From an uncultured Arthrobacter sp. (GTDB lineage Bacteria > Actinomycetota > Actinomycetes > Actinomycetales > Micrococcaceae): a stretch of DNA of 58,964 bases. The notes beneath the pieces are model-generated. The model saw only the letters and a list, made by a program, of their open reading frames with translations. It did no database searches and had not been told where the DNA came from. The stretch is taken from assembly GCF_902805515.1 (NCBI RefSeq), contig NZ_CADCTE010000008.1, forward strand, positions 1-58,964. Reading direction: 5' to 3'. How positions within the stretch are numbered: the stretch's first letter is position 1; each line of letters begins with the position of its first letter. Below are positions 17,691-28,912 of this stretch, piece after piece. The translations under genes and the position numbers were made by a program.

Positions 17691-18845
17691 TCAGGCGACC
17701 TTCACGATCGCGCTGCCCGACGCCGCGCTCTCGGCGACCGCGGCAAGCACCCGCTGGAGCTGCAGCCCGTCCTCGAAGGACGGGCTCGGCTCCGCGCCGG
17801 CCGCCACGGCCACCAGGAAGTCGCGGATCTCGTGGGTGAAGGAGTGCTCCCAGCCGAGCAGGTGGCCCTGCGGCCACCACGCCTCGAGGTAGGGGTGTTC
17901 GGGTTCGGTGACCAGGACGCGGGTGAACCCCTGCCCGGCGGTGGCGACCGCGCCGTCGAACACGGAGAGCTCGTTGAGCGACTCGGAGTCGAAGGAAAGG
18001 GACCCGCGGGTGCCGAACACCTCGATCCGCAGGGCGTTCTTCCGGCCCAGCGCCATCCGGGACACCTCGACGCTCGCCACCGCGCCCGAGGTCAGTGAAA
18101 GGCTCGCCCAGACCGCGTCGTCGACGGTGACCTCCTGCGGGCCCTCGGGCCCGCGGCGGGACCCCACGAAGGTGCGCATCCGGCCGGTGACATCGGCGAC
18201 GGTGTCCCCCAGCAGGAACTGCACCTGGTCGATGGCGTGGGAGGCGATGTCCCCCAGCGCCCCGGAGCCCGCCTTCTCCTTCTGCAGCCGCCACACCATG
18301 GGCGCCTCGGCGTCGGCCAGCCAGTCCTGGAGGTACGCCGTGCGGACCTGGCGGATCTCCCCGAGCCGGCCCTCGGCGATGAGTGTGCGGGCCAGGGCGA
18401 GCGCGGGGACCCGCCGGAAGTTGAACCCGACCATCGACTGGACGCCGCGCGCCCGGGCCGCGCGGGCGGCCGCGACCATGGTTTCGGCCTCCGCGACGGT
18501 ATTGGCCAGCGGCTTCTCCACCAGGACGTGCTTGCCGGCCTCAAGGGCGGCCACGGCGATCTCGGCGTGCAGCCACCCCGGCGTGCAGATATCGACGATG
18601 TCGATGTCGGGGCGGGCGATCACCTTCCGCCAGTCGGTCTCGGATTCCTGCCAGCCGTACCGCCGGGCCGCGTCGGCCACCGAATCGGCGTCCCGCCCGA
18701 CGAGGACCTTCTGTTCGAAGGCCGGCACCTCGAAGTACCCGGCGACATTGCGCCAGGCATGGGAGTGCGCCTTGCCCATGAACGCGTAGCCGATCACGGC
18801 CACGCCCAGCGGGCGGGTCGAGTCACGCTGCGGAGCCATCGCCAT
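17691..18845 (-). CDS. Gfo/Idh/MocA family oxidoreductase
   Basis: NAD(P)-dependent sugar or cyclitol dehydrogenase family, 384 residues. The Rossmann start reads GVAVIGYAFMGKAHSHAWRN, then DIVDICTPGWLHAEIAVAAL and the lysine-containing GKHVLVEKPLANTVAEAE. The C-terminal beta domain has VGFNFRRVPALALARTLI, ALGDIASHAIDQVQFLLGDT with the catalytic Asp and His, and VFGTRGSLSFDSE. ATG 18845 has AGGG six bases upstream. It converges with the BCCT gene five bases away and follows glpX on the same strand; the substrate (perhaps an inositol or related sugar) is not evident. Confidence 0.9.
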   Translation of the reverse strand: MAMAPQRDSTRPLGVAVIGYAFMGKAHSHAWRNVAGYFEVPAFEQKVLVGRDADSVADAARRYGWQESETDWRKVIARPDIDIVDICTPGWLHAEIAVAALEAGKHVLVEKPLANTVAEAETMVAAARAARARGVQSMVGFNFRRVPALALARTLIAEGRLGEIRQVRTAYLQDWLADAEAPMVWRLQKEKAGSGALGDIASHAIDQVQFLLGDTVADVTGRMRTFVGSRRGPEGPQEVTVDDAVWASLSLTSGAVASVEVSRMALGRKNALRIEVFGTRGSLSFDSESLNELSVFDGAVATAGQGFTRVLVTEPEHPYLEAWWPQGHLLGWEHSFTHEIRDFLVAVAAGAEPSPSFEDGLQLQRVLAAVAESAASGSAIVKVA

Positions 18846-18903
18846 CACCGGCCCTTTCCCCGGCGGAGGCCGGCGCCCTGCTTGATCTGCCTGCTCGATC
18901 TGC

Positions 18904-19956
18904 CTACTTGATGCGGGCGTAGCTCTCCCACTTGTGGGCCTGGTGCTCGCCGTCCACCACGCGGATGGTCCCGGACTTTGAGCGCATGACGATCGACTGG
19001 GTGAGGACCTTGTCCTTGTTGTACCGCACTCCGCGCAGCAGGTCGCCGTCGGTGATGCCCGTCGCGGCGAAGTAGCAGTTGTCGCTGGTGACGAGGTCGT
19101 CCGTCGAGAGGACCCGGTCGAGGTCGTGTCCGGCGTCGATGGCCTTCTGCTTCTCCTCGTCGCTGGTGGGCCACAGCCGGCCCTGGATGACGCCGCCGAG
19201 GGTCTTGATGGCGCAGGCGGCCACGATGCCCTCGGGCGTTCCGCCGATGCCCATCAGGGCATCGACGTCGGTGCCTTCGCGGGCCGCGGCGATCGCGCCG
19301 GCGACGTCGCCGTCCATGATGAACTTCGTGCGGGCCCCGGCGGTGCGGATCTCCTCGATCAGCGGCTTGTGCCGGTCCCGGTCGAGCACCATGACGTTGA
19401 GCTGACTGACCTTCTTGCCCTTGGACTTGGCGATCAGGTGGAGGTTCTGCTTTACCGGCAGGCGCAGGTCGACCATGTCCGCGGCCTCCGGGCCGGTGAC
19501 GAGCTTCTCCATGTAGAAGACCGCCGACGGGTCGAACATTGTGCCGCGTTCGGCGACGGCGAGCACGGCGAGCGCATTGTTGATCCCCAGGGCGGTCAGC
19601 CGGGTGCCGTCGATGGGGTCAACCGCGACGTCGCACAGCGGGCCGCTGCCGTCACCGACCCGCTCGCCGTTGAAGAGCATCGGCGCTTCGTCCTTCTCGC
19701 CCTCGCCGATGACGACGATGCCGTTGAAGTGCACCGTCGAGAGCAGGGAGCGCATGGCGTCGACCGCGGCGCCGTCCGCGAGGTTCTTGTCACCGAAGCC
19801 CACCCAATGCCCGCCGGCGATGGCCGCGGCCTCGGTGACGCGCACCAGCTCCAGCGCGAGGTTGCGGTCAGGCTCCTGGTCGCCGACGGCAAGGGCCGGC
19901 GACAGGGTGGAGTACCGGGCGTTCTGGGCGGTGGGGTTTGCGGCGTTGTCGGTCAC
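18904..19956 (-). CDS. glpX: Class II fructose-1,6-bisphosphatase
   Basis: Gluconeogenic phosphatase making fructose-6-phosphate, metal dependent and cytoplasmic. 350 residues. Seen: NLALELVRVTEAAAIAGG near residue 30, VVIGEGEKDEAPML, the phosphatase signature DVAVDPIDGTRLTA, GIGGTPEGIVAACAIKTLGG, and a C-terminal IRVVDGEHQAHKWESYA. GTG 19956 has GAGGA five bases upstream; the frame stays open further up but that region is not conserved-looking. In mycobacteria glpX also neighbours fumC. Confidence 0.95.
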   Translation of the reverse strand: MTDNAANPTAQNARYSTLSPALAVGDQEPDRNLALELVRVTEAAAIAGGHWVGFGDKNLADGAAVDAMRSLLSTVHFNGIVVIGEGEKDEAPMLFNGERVGDGSGPLCDVAVDPIDGTRLTALGINNALAVLAVAERGTMFDPSAVFYMEKLVTGPEAADMVDLRLPVKQNLHLIAKSKGKKVSQLNVMVLDRDRHKPLIEEIRTAGARTKFIMDGDVAGAIAAAREGTDVDALMGIGGTPEGIVAACAIKTLGGVIQGRLWPTSDEEKQKAIDAGHDLDRVLSTDDLVTSDNCYFAATGITDGDLLRGVRYNKDKVLTQSIVMRSKSGTIRVVDGEHQAHKWESYARIK

Positions 19957-20132
19957 GTGGGTCCTCGTCGTTGAAGGCAGCGTTCGTTGAAGGCAGTGTT
20001 GTCGCAGGTCCGGTTGCGCCGGCGGGGCCGGCACAGTCCCTGAACCCATCATAGTGGGGCCCGTCCGCCAGTGGAGCCGCGCTTCGGGCATCCCGTTTAG
20101 GCCGGGGGCCTCCGGTGGGGGAAAATGGGAAG

Positions 20133-20777
20133 GTGAGCGATGCACAGCAGGAGACCGCAGGGCCCGACGGCGCCCGGCCCGGCGCCGACACCCCGGCTCC
20201 CAAGCCGGTCCTGACCCCCGCCCAGGCCAAACGTGCCAACTCGACGGTGGTGGGCATGGTGATGGCGGTGGCCGCGACCGTCGCAATCGTCGTCCCGGTC
20301 GTCCTGATCAATCCCACGCACACCGCCGAGACCTACCAGCGCGACATCGACGTCGAGCGGGTCGCCGGCCAGGCCGCGGGCGACGCAGGCTACGCGCCGG
20401 CCGCCCCGGAACTGCCCGAGGACTGGAACTCGAACTTCGCGCGCTGGACTGCGGGCACCAGCGACGGCGTCGACTACTGGGAGGTCGGCTACCTCACCCC
20501 GGACAAGGGCTTCATCCAGTTCACCCAGACGGTCGAGGGCAACCCGTCCTGGACGGCCCAGCAGGCCGGTGAGGCGCAGGTCTCCGGCGGACGCACCATC
20601 GGCGGGGTCGAGTGGGAGCTGCTCGATGCCTCAAACGGCGACACGGTGCTCACCTCCGAGGTGGACGGGTCCACCCTCATCCTCAGCGGCGAGGCCGACC
20701 TCGCCGAATTCGACGTGCTCGCCAAGGCGGTCCTGGCCGACGTCGAGCCCGCGCCGCCGGCTGCCGGGGCTCCCTGA
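20133..20777 (+). CDS. DUF4245 domain membrane protein
   Basis: A 214-residue protein with one N-terminal membrane segment (VVGMVMAVAATVAIVVPVVL, about residues 40-60) and an extracytoplasmic DUF4245 domain: ETYQRDIDVERVAGQAAG, LPEDWNSNFARWTAG, DYWEVGYLTPDKGFIQFTQT and SGGRTIGGVEWELLD. Function unknown. It is divergent from glpX, the usual arrangement in related species. GTG 20133 follows GGGAAG directly; GTG 20115 would add six residues and has no ribosome-binding site. It is followed 21 bases later by carbonic anhydrase. Confidence 0.83.
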   Translation: MSDAQQETAGPDGARPGADTPAPKPVLTPAQAKRANSTVVGMVMAVAATVAIVVPVVLINPTHTAETYQRDIDVERVAGQAAGDAGYAPAAPELPEDWNSNFARWTAGTSDGVDYWEVGYLTPDKGFIQFTQTVEGNPSWTAQQAGEAQVSGGRTIGGVEWELLDASNGDTVLTSEVDGSTLILSGEADLAEFDVLAKAVLADVEPAPPAAGAP

Positions 20778-20798
20778 CCCACCGGTAGAGTGGGGGGC

Positions 20799-21413
20799 GT
20801 GACCGAGCAACTGACCCCCGCCCAGGCCTGGCTCCGACTTCAGGAAGGCAACGCGCGCTTCGTCGCCGCGGATTCCTCCCACCCCAACCAGGACGCCTCG
20901 CGCCGAACCTCCCTGGTGCACAACCAGAACCCCTTCGCCGTGATCTTCGGGTGCTCCGACTCCCGGCTCGCCGCCGAAATCATCTTCGACCTCGGCCTCG
21001 GCGACGTGTTCGTCGTCCGCACCGCCGGCCAGGTGATCGACGACGCCGTGCTCGGTTCCCTCGAATACAGCGTGAGCGTGCTGGGCGTGCCGCTGATCGT
21101 CATCCTCGGGCACGACAACTGCGGGGCAGTCACTGCGACGATGGACGCCATCGACACCGGGAACATGCCCACAGGGTTCCTGCGGGACCTCGTGGAGCGC
21201 ATCACCCCCTCCGTGCTCACGGCCCGGCGCGATGGAACGACGGAGGTCAACGGCACCGCCGTCGAACACGTGCGGCAGACCTCCAAGCGCCTGGTGGACA
21301 GCTCCCGGGTCATCGCCGACGCCGTAGAGTCCGGCTCGACCGCCGTCGTCGGCGTATCGTACCGGCTGGCGGAGGGCAGGGTCGTGCGGGTCTCCGGATT
21401 TGGCGCACTGTAA
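20799..21413 (+). CDS. Beta-class carbonic anhydrase
   Basis: Zinc enzyme that interconverts CO2 and bicarbonate; it may supply bicarbonate for carboxylations. 204 residues. The zinc ligands and catalytic dyad are visible: VIFGCSDSRLAAEIIFDLG (Cys and the Asp-Arg dyad) and VILGHDNCGAVTATMDAI (His and Cys). FVVRTAGQVIDDAVLGSLEY lies between. GTG 20799 has a G-rich stretch directly upstream. The gene is 22 bases before fumC and probably co-transcribed with it. Confidence 0.94.
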   Translation: MTEQLTPAQAWLRLQEGNARFVAADSSHPNQDASRRTSLVHNQNPFAVIFGCSDSRLAAEIIFDLGLGDVFVVRTAGQVIDDAVLGSLEYSVSVLGVPLIVILGHDNCGAVTATMDAIDTGNMPTGFLRDLVERITPSVLTARRDGTTEVNGTAVEHVRQTSKRLVDSSRVIADAVESGSTAVVGVSYRLAEGRVVRVSGFGAL

Positions 21414-21435
21414 GCGCTGAGGCGAGAATTGGCCC

Positions 21436-22875
21436 ATGACGCCAACCCCGAACACCACTTCCCAGGACGCCGGATTCCGGATCGAGCACGACACCATGGG
21501 CGAGGTCCGCGTTCCGGCCAACGCCCTGTACCGCGCGCAGACCCAGCGCGCCGTTGAAAACTTCCCGATCTCCGGCACCACCCTTGAGCGGGCGCACATC
21601 GAAGCGCTGGCCCGCATCAAGAAGGCAGCCGCGACCGCCAACGCCGAACTGGGGGTGCTCGACGGCGAGCGCGCCCGGGCCATCGAAGCCGCAGCCGAGG
21701 AGGTGGCGGCGGGTCAGTACGACGGCGACTTCCCCGTCGACATCTACCAGACCGGCTCGGGGACCTCCTCGAACATGAACGCCAACGAAGTCATCGCGAC
21801 CCTGGCCACGCGCGCCCTCGAGGCCGCCGGCAGCACTGTGACGGTCCACCCCAACGACCACGTCAACGCCTCCCAATCCTCTAACGATGTCTTCCCGACC
21901 TCGGTGCACGTCGCGGCGACCTCGGCGCTGACCAACGACCTGATCCCGGCCCTTGAGCACCTCGCCGCGGCGCTGGAGCGCAAGGCCGGGGAGTTCAGCA
22001 CCGTGGTGAAGTCCGGGCGCACCCACCTGATGGACGCCACCCCGGTCACCCTCGGCCAGGAGTTCGGCGGCTACGCCGCGCAGGTCCGCTACGGCATCGA
22101 GCGGATCTCCGCCTCCCTGCCCCGCGTCGCCGAGGTTCCCCTGGGCGGCACCGCCGTCGGCACCGGCATCAACACCCCGGCCGGTTTCTCGGCGCGCGTG
22201 ATCGAACTGCTCGCCGCCGACACCGCCCTTCCGCTGACCGAGGCCCGCGACCACTTCGAGGCCCAGGCGAACCGTGACGGCCTCGTCGAGGTCTCCGGGA
22301 TGCTGCGCACCATCGCCGTGTCCCTGACGAAGATCCACAACGACCTGCGCTGGCTCGGCTCCGGCCCCAACACGGGCCTCGGGGAGATCGCCCTGCCCGA
22401 CCTGCAGCCCGGCTCCTCGATCATGCCGGGCAAGGTCAACCCGGTCATCCCGGAGGCCGTGCTCATGGTCTGCGCGCAGGTCATCGGCAATGACGCCACG
22501 GTGGCCTGGGCCGGCACCAACGGCGCGTTCGAGCTCAATGTCGGCATCCCGGTGATCGCCCGCAACGTGCTCGAGTCCATCCGCCTGCTCAGCAACTCCT
22601 GCCGCGTCTCGGCGGACCGCATGGTCGACGGCATCACCGCGAACGTGGAGCGGGCCCGCTTCCTCGCCGAGGCCTCGCCGTCGATCGTCACTCCGCTGAA
22701 CAAGTACATCGGCTACGAGAACGCCGCGAAGATCGCCAAGAAGGCCGTCGCGGAGGGGCTCACCGTGCGTGAGGCCGTCGTCGCCCTGGGCTTCGTGGAG
22801 CGCGGCGAGCTCACCGAGGAGCAGCTCGATTCGGCACTCGACGTCCTGTCGATGACCCGCCCGCCGCAGGGCTGA
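21436..22875 (+). CDS. fumC: Fumarate hydratase, class II
   Basis: TCA-cycle enzyme hydrating fumarate to malate; iron-free homotetramer. 479 residues. Seen: [19 protein letters not shown] at the start, [57 protein letters not shown], and the superfamily signature [17 protein letters not shown] near residue 330. It ends the DUF4245-carbonic anhydrase-fumC run and faces the Nudix gene across a large palindrome. Confidence 0.97.
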   Translation: MTPTPNTTSQDAGFRIEHDTMGEVRVPANALYRAQTQRAVENFPISGTTLERAHIEALARIKKAAATANAELGVLDGERARAIEAAAEEVAAGQYDGDFPVDIYQTGSGTSSNMNANEVIATLATRALEAAGSTVTVHPNDHVNASQSSNDVFPTSVHVAATSALTNDLIPALEHLAAALERKAGEFSTVVKSGRTHLMDATPVTLGQEFGGYAAQVRYGIERISASLPRVAEVPLGGTAVGTGINTPAGFSARVIELLAADTALPLTEARDHFEAQANRDGLVEVSGMLRTIAVSLTKIHNDLRWLGSGPNTGLGEIALPDLQPGSSIMPGKVNPVIPEAVLMVCAQVIGNDATVAWAGTNGAFELNVGIPVIARNVLESIRLLSNSCRVSADRMVDGITANVERARFLAEASPSIVTPLNKYIGYENAAKIAKKAVAEGLTVREAVVALGFVERGELTEEQLDSALDVLSMTRPPQG

Positions 22876-22904
22876 CGCCTTCCGCGCGCCCGAACGCGTC
22901 CAGC

Positions 22905-22982
22905 GCACCCGTTAACGACGAACGCACCGGTTATATCCGGTGCGTTCGTCGTTAACGGGTGCGGTTGTCGTTAACGGGTGCG
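22905..22982. repeat. 58-base palindrome plus a half-copy (GTTAAC family), between convergent genes
   Basis: Two perfect 26-base arms (22905-22930 and 22937-22962) around the six bases TTATAT form a cruciform-capable palindrome whose core is GTTAACGACGAACGCACC. A third partial copy of the right arm (TTGTCGTTAACGGGTGCG) follows at about 22965-22982. It lies between fumC and the Nudix gene. A closely similar palindrome occurs at 48483-48536. It could act as a two-way terminator, though no T tract follows. Confidence 0.85.
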
Positions 22983-22993
22983 TCCGGGCGGGG

Positions 22994-23464
22994 TCAGCGG
23001 TGGAAGGATGGCACGCCGTCGGCGTCGGCGGCCGTGAGGACCAGTTCCCGGTGGCGCTGATTGAGCTCCGGGAGGGCGTCGAGGGCGAACCAGCCCACCT
23101 CCAGGGATTCGTCGTCGTTCACGCGGGCCTCCCCGCCGAGGTAGCGGCAGCGGAAGTCGAGGTTCAGGAAGGTGCAGACATCGCCGTTGGGGAAGGTGAT
23201 CGGGCCGACGACGCCGACGTTGAGGAGGACCTCGACCTCAACGTCCACGCCGGTCTCCTCGTACACCTCGCGGCGCATCGCCTCGGCCGGTTCCTCCCCC
23301 GGGTCGACCATGCCGGTGATGATCGTCCACCGGCCGTTGTCCGCGCGCCGGCCCAGCAGCACCTCCCCCGCCGCGTTGTAGACCACCGCGCCCACCCCTG
23401 GCAGCCAGAGCGGGGCGTGGCCGATCTTTTCCCTCAGTTCAAGGACGAAGTCGGGTGTAGGCAT
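22994..23464 (-). CDS. Nudix hydrolase
   Basis: A 156-residue pyrophosphohydrolase of unknown substrate. The Nudix box is complete: GMVDPGEEPAEAMRREVYEE then TGV, near residues 51-73, with the metal-binding glutamates in REVYEETG. Before it, VGAVVYNAAGEVLLGRRADNG is the usual first strand pair. TAGGGT lies seven bases before ATG 23464 with no ribosome-binding site, consistent with a leaderless mRNA. It is convergent with fumC and downstream of phoH. Confidence 0.93.
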   Translation of the reverse strand: MPTPDFVLELREKIGHAPLWLPGVGAVVYNAAGEVLLGRRADNGRWTIITGMVDPGEEPAEAMRREVYEETGVDVEVEVLLNVGVVGPITFPNGDVCTFLNLDFRCRYLGGEARVNDDESLEVGWFALDALPELNQRHRELVLTAADADGVPSFHR

Positions 23465-23567
23465 GCAGAATACCCTACGTCACCGGCGCAGCCCGGCCGT
23501 TCACAGTCCGGCCGTCGCACCCCGGTCCGTCCACAGCCCCGGCCGGGGTGCCGCCCAAAGTGCGCCC

Positions 23568-25013
23568 CTAGATCTCGGCGCCTTCGAGCAGGTCGGTGAC
23601 CAGCGCCGCGATGGGCGAGCGCTCCGACCGCGTGAGGGTGATGTGCCCGAACAGGGGGTGGCCCTTCAGGGTCTCGACGACGGCGGCGATGCCGTCGTGC
23701 CGGCCCACCCGAAGGTTGTCGCGCTGGGCGATGTCGTGGGTGAGTACGACCCGCGAGTTTTGCCCGATCCGGCTCATCACCGTCAGGAGCACGTTCTTCT
23801 CGAGGGACTGCGCCTCATCGACGATGACGAAGGAGTCGTGGAGGCTGCGCCCGCGGATGTGGGTCAGCGGAAGCACCTCGAGCATGCCGCGGTCGAGCAC
23901 CTCCTCGACGACCTCCTGCGAGACCAGCGCGCCGAGGGTGTCGAAGACCGCCTGCGCCCACGGGTTCATCTTGTCGTTCTCGCTGCCGGGAAGGTACCCG
24001 AGCTCCTGCCCGCCCACGGCGTACAGCGGCCGGAAGACGACGACCTTGCGGTGCTCCCGCCGCTCCAGGACGGCCTCCAGCCCTGCGCACAGGGCCAGCG
24101 CCGACTTGCCGGTGCCTGCCCGTCCGCCCAGGGACACGATGCCGACCTCCTTATCGAGCAGCAGGTCGATCGCCAGGCGCTGTTCGGCGGAGCGGCCGGA
24201 GAGCCCGAAGACGTCCCGGTCGGCCCGCACCACGCGGAGCTGTTTGTCCGCACCGACCCGCGCCAGCCCCGAACCGCGGGGCGAATGGAGGATCGTACCG
24301 GTGTTGACGGGCAGCTCCGCGCCGGCGTCCGAGTGCACCGGCCGGTGGTCGTAGAGGGCGTTGAGGTCCTCCACCGACACATCGAGTTCGGCCACCCCGG
24401 TCCAGCCCGAGTCCTTGACGAGTTCATTGCGGTACTCGTCGGCCAGCAGTCCCATGGCGGAGGCCTTGACCCGCATGGGCAGGTCCTTCGAGACCACGGT
24501 GACGTCCCGGCCCTCGAGGGAGAGGTGCTTGGCCACGGCCAGGATCCGTGCGTCGTTGTCGGCGCTGCGGAACCCGACAGGAAGGACCTCCGGCGAGACA
24601 TGGTTGAGCTCGACCTTCAGCGTTCCGCCCTCTTCCCCGAGAGGGACCGCCGTGTCCAGCCCGCCATGTTTGACCCGCAGGTCATCGAGCAGCCGCAGCG
24701 CCTTCCGCGCGAAGTAGCCGAGCTCCGGGTCGTGGCGCTTGCCCTCGAGCTCGGAGATGACGACGACGGGAAGGATCACCTCGTGCTCGGCGAACCGCAG
24801 CACCGCCCGCGGGTCCGACAGCAGGACCGAGGTGTCGATGACGTAGCTGCGCCGGCCATCGGCGGCCGGAGATGGGGAGGTGTTGGATGGTGCCACGTGG
24901 ACTCCGCTCCGGGGTGCGGGCACCCCGAGTTCGAGGTGGGGCGAGGCGGCCCGGGCCGAGGCCGGGTCCGGCCTCCCCGGGCTGTGCGGAACGGGTGTGC
25001 GTTCCGGCGTCAT
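23568..25013 (-). CDS. PIN-domain PhoH-family ATPase (PhoH2 type)
   Basis: A 481-residue fusion of an N-terminal PIN ribonuclease domain (about residues 55-195: [51 protein letters not shown]) with a C-terminal PhoH ATPase (about 235-480: Walker [18 protein letters not shown], then [20 protein letters not shown], and [18 protein letters not shown]). In mycobacteria PhoH2 unwinds and cuts RNA and has a small antitoxin gene directly upstream; none is seen in the 114 bases upstream here. ATG 25013 has GAGAGG seven bases upstream. Confidence 0.93.
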   Translation of the reverse strand: MTPERTPVPHSPGRPDPASARAASPHLELGVPAPRSGVHVAPSNTSPSPAADGRRSYVIDTSVLLSDPRAVLRFAEHEVILPVVVISELEGKRHDPELGYFARKALRLLDDLRVKHGGLDTAVPLGEEGGTLKVELNHVSPEVLPVGFRSADNDARILAVAKHLSLEGRDVTVVSKDLPMRVKASAMGLLADEYRNELVKDSGWTGVAELDVSVEDLNALYDHRPVHSDAGAELPVNTGTILHSPRGSGLARVGADKQLRVVRADRDVFGLSGRSAEQRLAIDLLLDKEVGIVSLGGRAGTGKSALALCAGLEAVLERREHRKVVVFRPLYAVGGQELGYLPGSENDKMNPWAQAVFDTLGALVSQEVVEEVLDRGMLEVLPLTHIRGRSLHDSFVIVDEAQSLEKNVLLTVMSRIGQNSRVVLTHDIAQRDNLRVGRHDGIAAVVETLKGHPLFGHITLTRSERSPIAALVTDLLEGAEI

Positions 25014-25127
25014 GGGCGGCCTCTCCGTCCGCCGGCGGAGGCGCCGGTGGATGGAGAAAGACTACGCCGACAGCGGCCGGGACGAGCAGCAGAAAACCCG
25101 TGTCGAAAATGAATTGCCGATGAACCG

Positions 25128-25895
25128 TTATGAACCGAAGCGGCGCTGCCGGCGCCCGAAGTCGCGCAGGGCGCGGAGGAAGTCGACGCGGCGGAAGTCC
25201 GGCCAGAGCGCCTCGCAGAAGTAGAACTCGCTGTACGCGCTCTGCCACATCAGGAACCCGGAGAGGCGCTGCTCCCCCGAGGTGCGGATGACCAGGTCGG
25301 GATCCTGCTGGCCGCGCGTGTAGAGGAACGACGAGATGTGCTCATCGGTCAGCTCCCCCGCGAGCTGCTCGAGGGATTTACCCTTCTCCGCGGAGTTCAG
25401 CAGGAGTTCCTTGACGGCGTCGACGATCTCCCGCCGTCCGCCGTAGCCCACGGCGACGTTGACGTGGACTCCATCGATCTCCGCTGTCTGGGCCGCGAGG
25501 TCCGCAAGCTTCCCGGCGAGGTCCTCGGGGAGCAGTTCGAGGGCGCCCACGGGCTGGACGCGGACCCGGTGGCTCTCGCCGAGCCGGTCGAGGGTGTTGG
25601 CGATGATGTCGAGGAGCTGCTCGATCTCCTCCTGCGGCCGGCCCATATTGTCGGTGGAGAGCATGTAGAGGGTGACGACGTCCACGCCGAGTTCCTCGCA
25701 CCAGCCGAGGAACTCGTGGATCTTGTCGGCCCCGGCCTGGTGCCCGTGGCTCGTCGGGGCGCCGGCGAGTTTCGCCCACCGCCGGTTGCCGTCGACCATG
25801 ACGCCGATGTGGTGCGGAATGCGCGCCGGGCTCAGCCCCCGCTGGAGCCGCCGCTCATAAAAGCTGTAGGCGAATTCTGGGATTTTCAGGAACAC
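25128..25895 (-). CDS. uppS: Cis-isoprenyl diphosphate synthase (UppS family)
   Basis: Makes Z-isoprenyl diphosphates from IPP and allylic primers; products carry wall precursors. About 255 residues. Seen: HHIGVMVDGNRRWAK with the catalytic Asp, TLYMLSTDNMGRPQEEIEQL, VAVGYGGRREIVDAVKELL, and DLVIRTSGEQRLSGFLMWQ then YSEFYFCEALWPDFRRVDF. GTG 25895 has GGAAGGG about ten bases upstream; an in-frame reading from 25979 adds an unlike segment. The context (next to hlyIII, near phoH2 and mca) matches the mycobacterial short-chain Z-FPP synthase rather than the long-chain enzyme, so product length is uncertain. Confidence 0.92.
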   Translation of the reverse strand: MFLKIPEFAYSFYERRLQRGLSPARIPHHIGVMVDGNRRWAKLAGAPTSHGHQAGADKIHEFLGWCEELGVDVVTLYMLSTDNMGRPQEEIEQLLDIIANTLDRLGESHRVRVQPVGALELLPEDLAGKLADLAAQTAEIDGVHVNVAVGYGGRREIVDAVKELLLNSAEKGKSLEQLAGELTDEHISSFLYTRGQQDPDLVIRTSGEQRLSGFLMWQSAYSEFYFCEALWPDFRRVDFLRALRDFGRRQRRFGS

Positions 25896-26013
25896 GCCCG
25901 GGTCGCCCTTCCTTTCGGTCCAATGTCCGCGCGCCTTCGGGAGCGCTACCCCTACGGTACCGGCCCGGCGGGAAATCACCCGGAGGTTGACCCTCCCACA
26001 TCGCTACCCGTCG

Positions 26014-26037
26014 GTAACTTACGCGACCGTAGGTTAC
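26014..26037. promoter_or_regulatory. Inverted repeat over the PAQR gene promoter
   Basis: GTAACTTACG, four bases, CGTAGGTTAC: ten-base arms with one mismatch. The right arm covers a -10-like TAGGTT (26030-26035), 11 bases before ATG 26047, which has no ribosome-binding site. The shape suits a TetR-type repressor that blocks the promoter. Confidence 0.45.
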
Positions 26038-26046
26038 TCTCTTTGC

Positions 26047-26778
26047 ATGACTTCGCCTTCTCAGCGCCGGAAGAAGCCAGCCCCCTCGGACCGGCCGGGA
26101 CCGGTGGAGGCGGCCCTCGACGACGTGGCCGAGGCCCTGGCGGCGAAGCCGTCCTGGCGTGGCTGGATCCATGCGGTCGCCACTCCCCTGGCCTTCGCGG
26201 CGGGCATCGTGCTCATCCTCGCCGCCCCGACGGGCGGACTCCGGGTGGCATCGGCGGTCTATGCCGCCACCGGCGTCCTGCTCTTTGGAGTCAGCGCGGT
26301 CTACCACCGCGGGAACTGGAGTGCGCGGACGCGCCTGGTGCTCAAGCGGCTGGACCACACCAACATCATGCTGGTCATCGCCGGGTCCTATACGCCGCTG
26401 GCCTGGGCGATGCTCGAGCGCAGCACCGCGGTGACCCTGCTGTGGATCATCTGGGCGGGCGCGCTCATCGGGGTCCTGTTCCGGATCCTGTGGCTCAACG
26501 CGCCGCGCTGGCTCTACGTGCCGGTCTATGTGGCCCTTGGCATGGGCGCCCTGTTCTACCTCCCCGCGTTCTGGGCGGCCGACCCGCTGGTCACGGTGCT
26601 CATCCTGGCCGGCGGCGCGCTCTACATCGCCGGGGCGGTGTTCTACGCGCTGCGCCGCCCGAACTTCAGCGTCGAACGCTTCGGCTTCCACGAGCTTTTC
26701 CACGCCTTCACCGTGGCCGCGTTCGCCGCCCATTTCACGGCAATCCTGCTCGCCGTGCTCGACCCTGCCACCGCCTGA
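26047..26778 (+). CDS. PAQR / hemolysin III family membrane protein
   Basis: Seven-segment integral membrane protein, 243 residues, of the progestin/adipoQ receptor-hemolysin III superfamily, some members of which are metal-dependent lipid hydrolases. Seen: AVYHRGNWSARTRLVLKRLD near residue 82, HTNIMLVIAGSYTPLAWAML, and the C-terminal FGFHELFHAFTVAAFAAHFT, whose histidines and the Asp of LKRLDHT form the expected metal site. The first 30 residues are a charged cytoplasmic tail. Start ATG 26047 is chosen because it follows the promoter closely. True hemolytic activity is not implied. Confidence 0.92.
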   Translation: MTSPSQRRKKPAPSDRPGPVEAALDDVAEALAAKPSWRGWIHAVATPLAFAAGIVLILAAPTGGLRVASAVYAATGVLLFGVSAVYHRGNWSARTRLVLKRLDHTNIMLVIAGSYTPLAWAMLERSTAVTLLWIIWAGALIGVLFRILWLNAPRWLYVPVYVALGMGALFYLPAFWAADPLVTVLILAGGALYIAGAVFYALRRPNFSVERFGFHELFHAFTVAAFAAHFTAILLAVLDPATA

Positions 26779-26791
26779 CCCGCGGCCGCCC

Positions 26792-28909
<2,118 letters not shown>

Positions 28910-28912
28910 CGG

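Noticed and set aside
15871..18294. Very long open frame on the minus strand (about 800 codons) opposite the BCCT and oxidoreductase genes
   Set aside because: Its translation is Gly/Asp/Arg/Glu-rich without domains; it is the shadow of real genes in high-GC DNA. The same holds for long antisense frames at 47-886, 2169-3164, 11337-13130, 13106-14461, 21310-22908, 23463-25112, 45395-46975 and 55426-56958.
18904..20286. 110-residue N-terminal extension of fructose bisphosphatase
   Set aside because: The extension is Pro/Arg-rich, unlike the family, and GTG 19956 has a good ribosome-binding site and gives the usual length.
23568..25127. PhoH2 toxin-antitoxin pair
   Set aside because: The upstream 114 bases contain no plausible overlapping antitoxin frame with a start signal.
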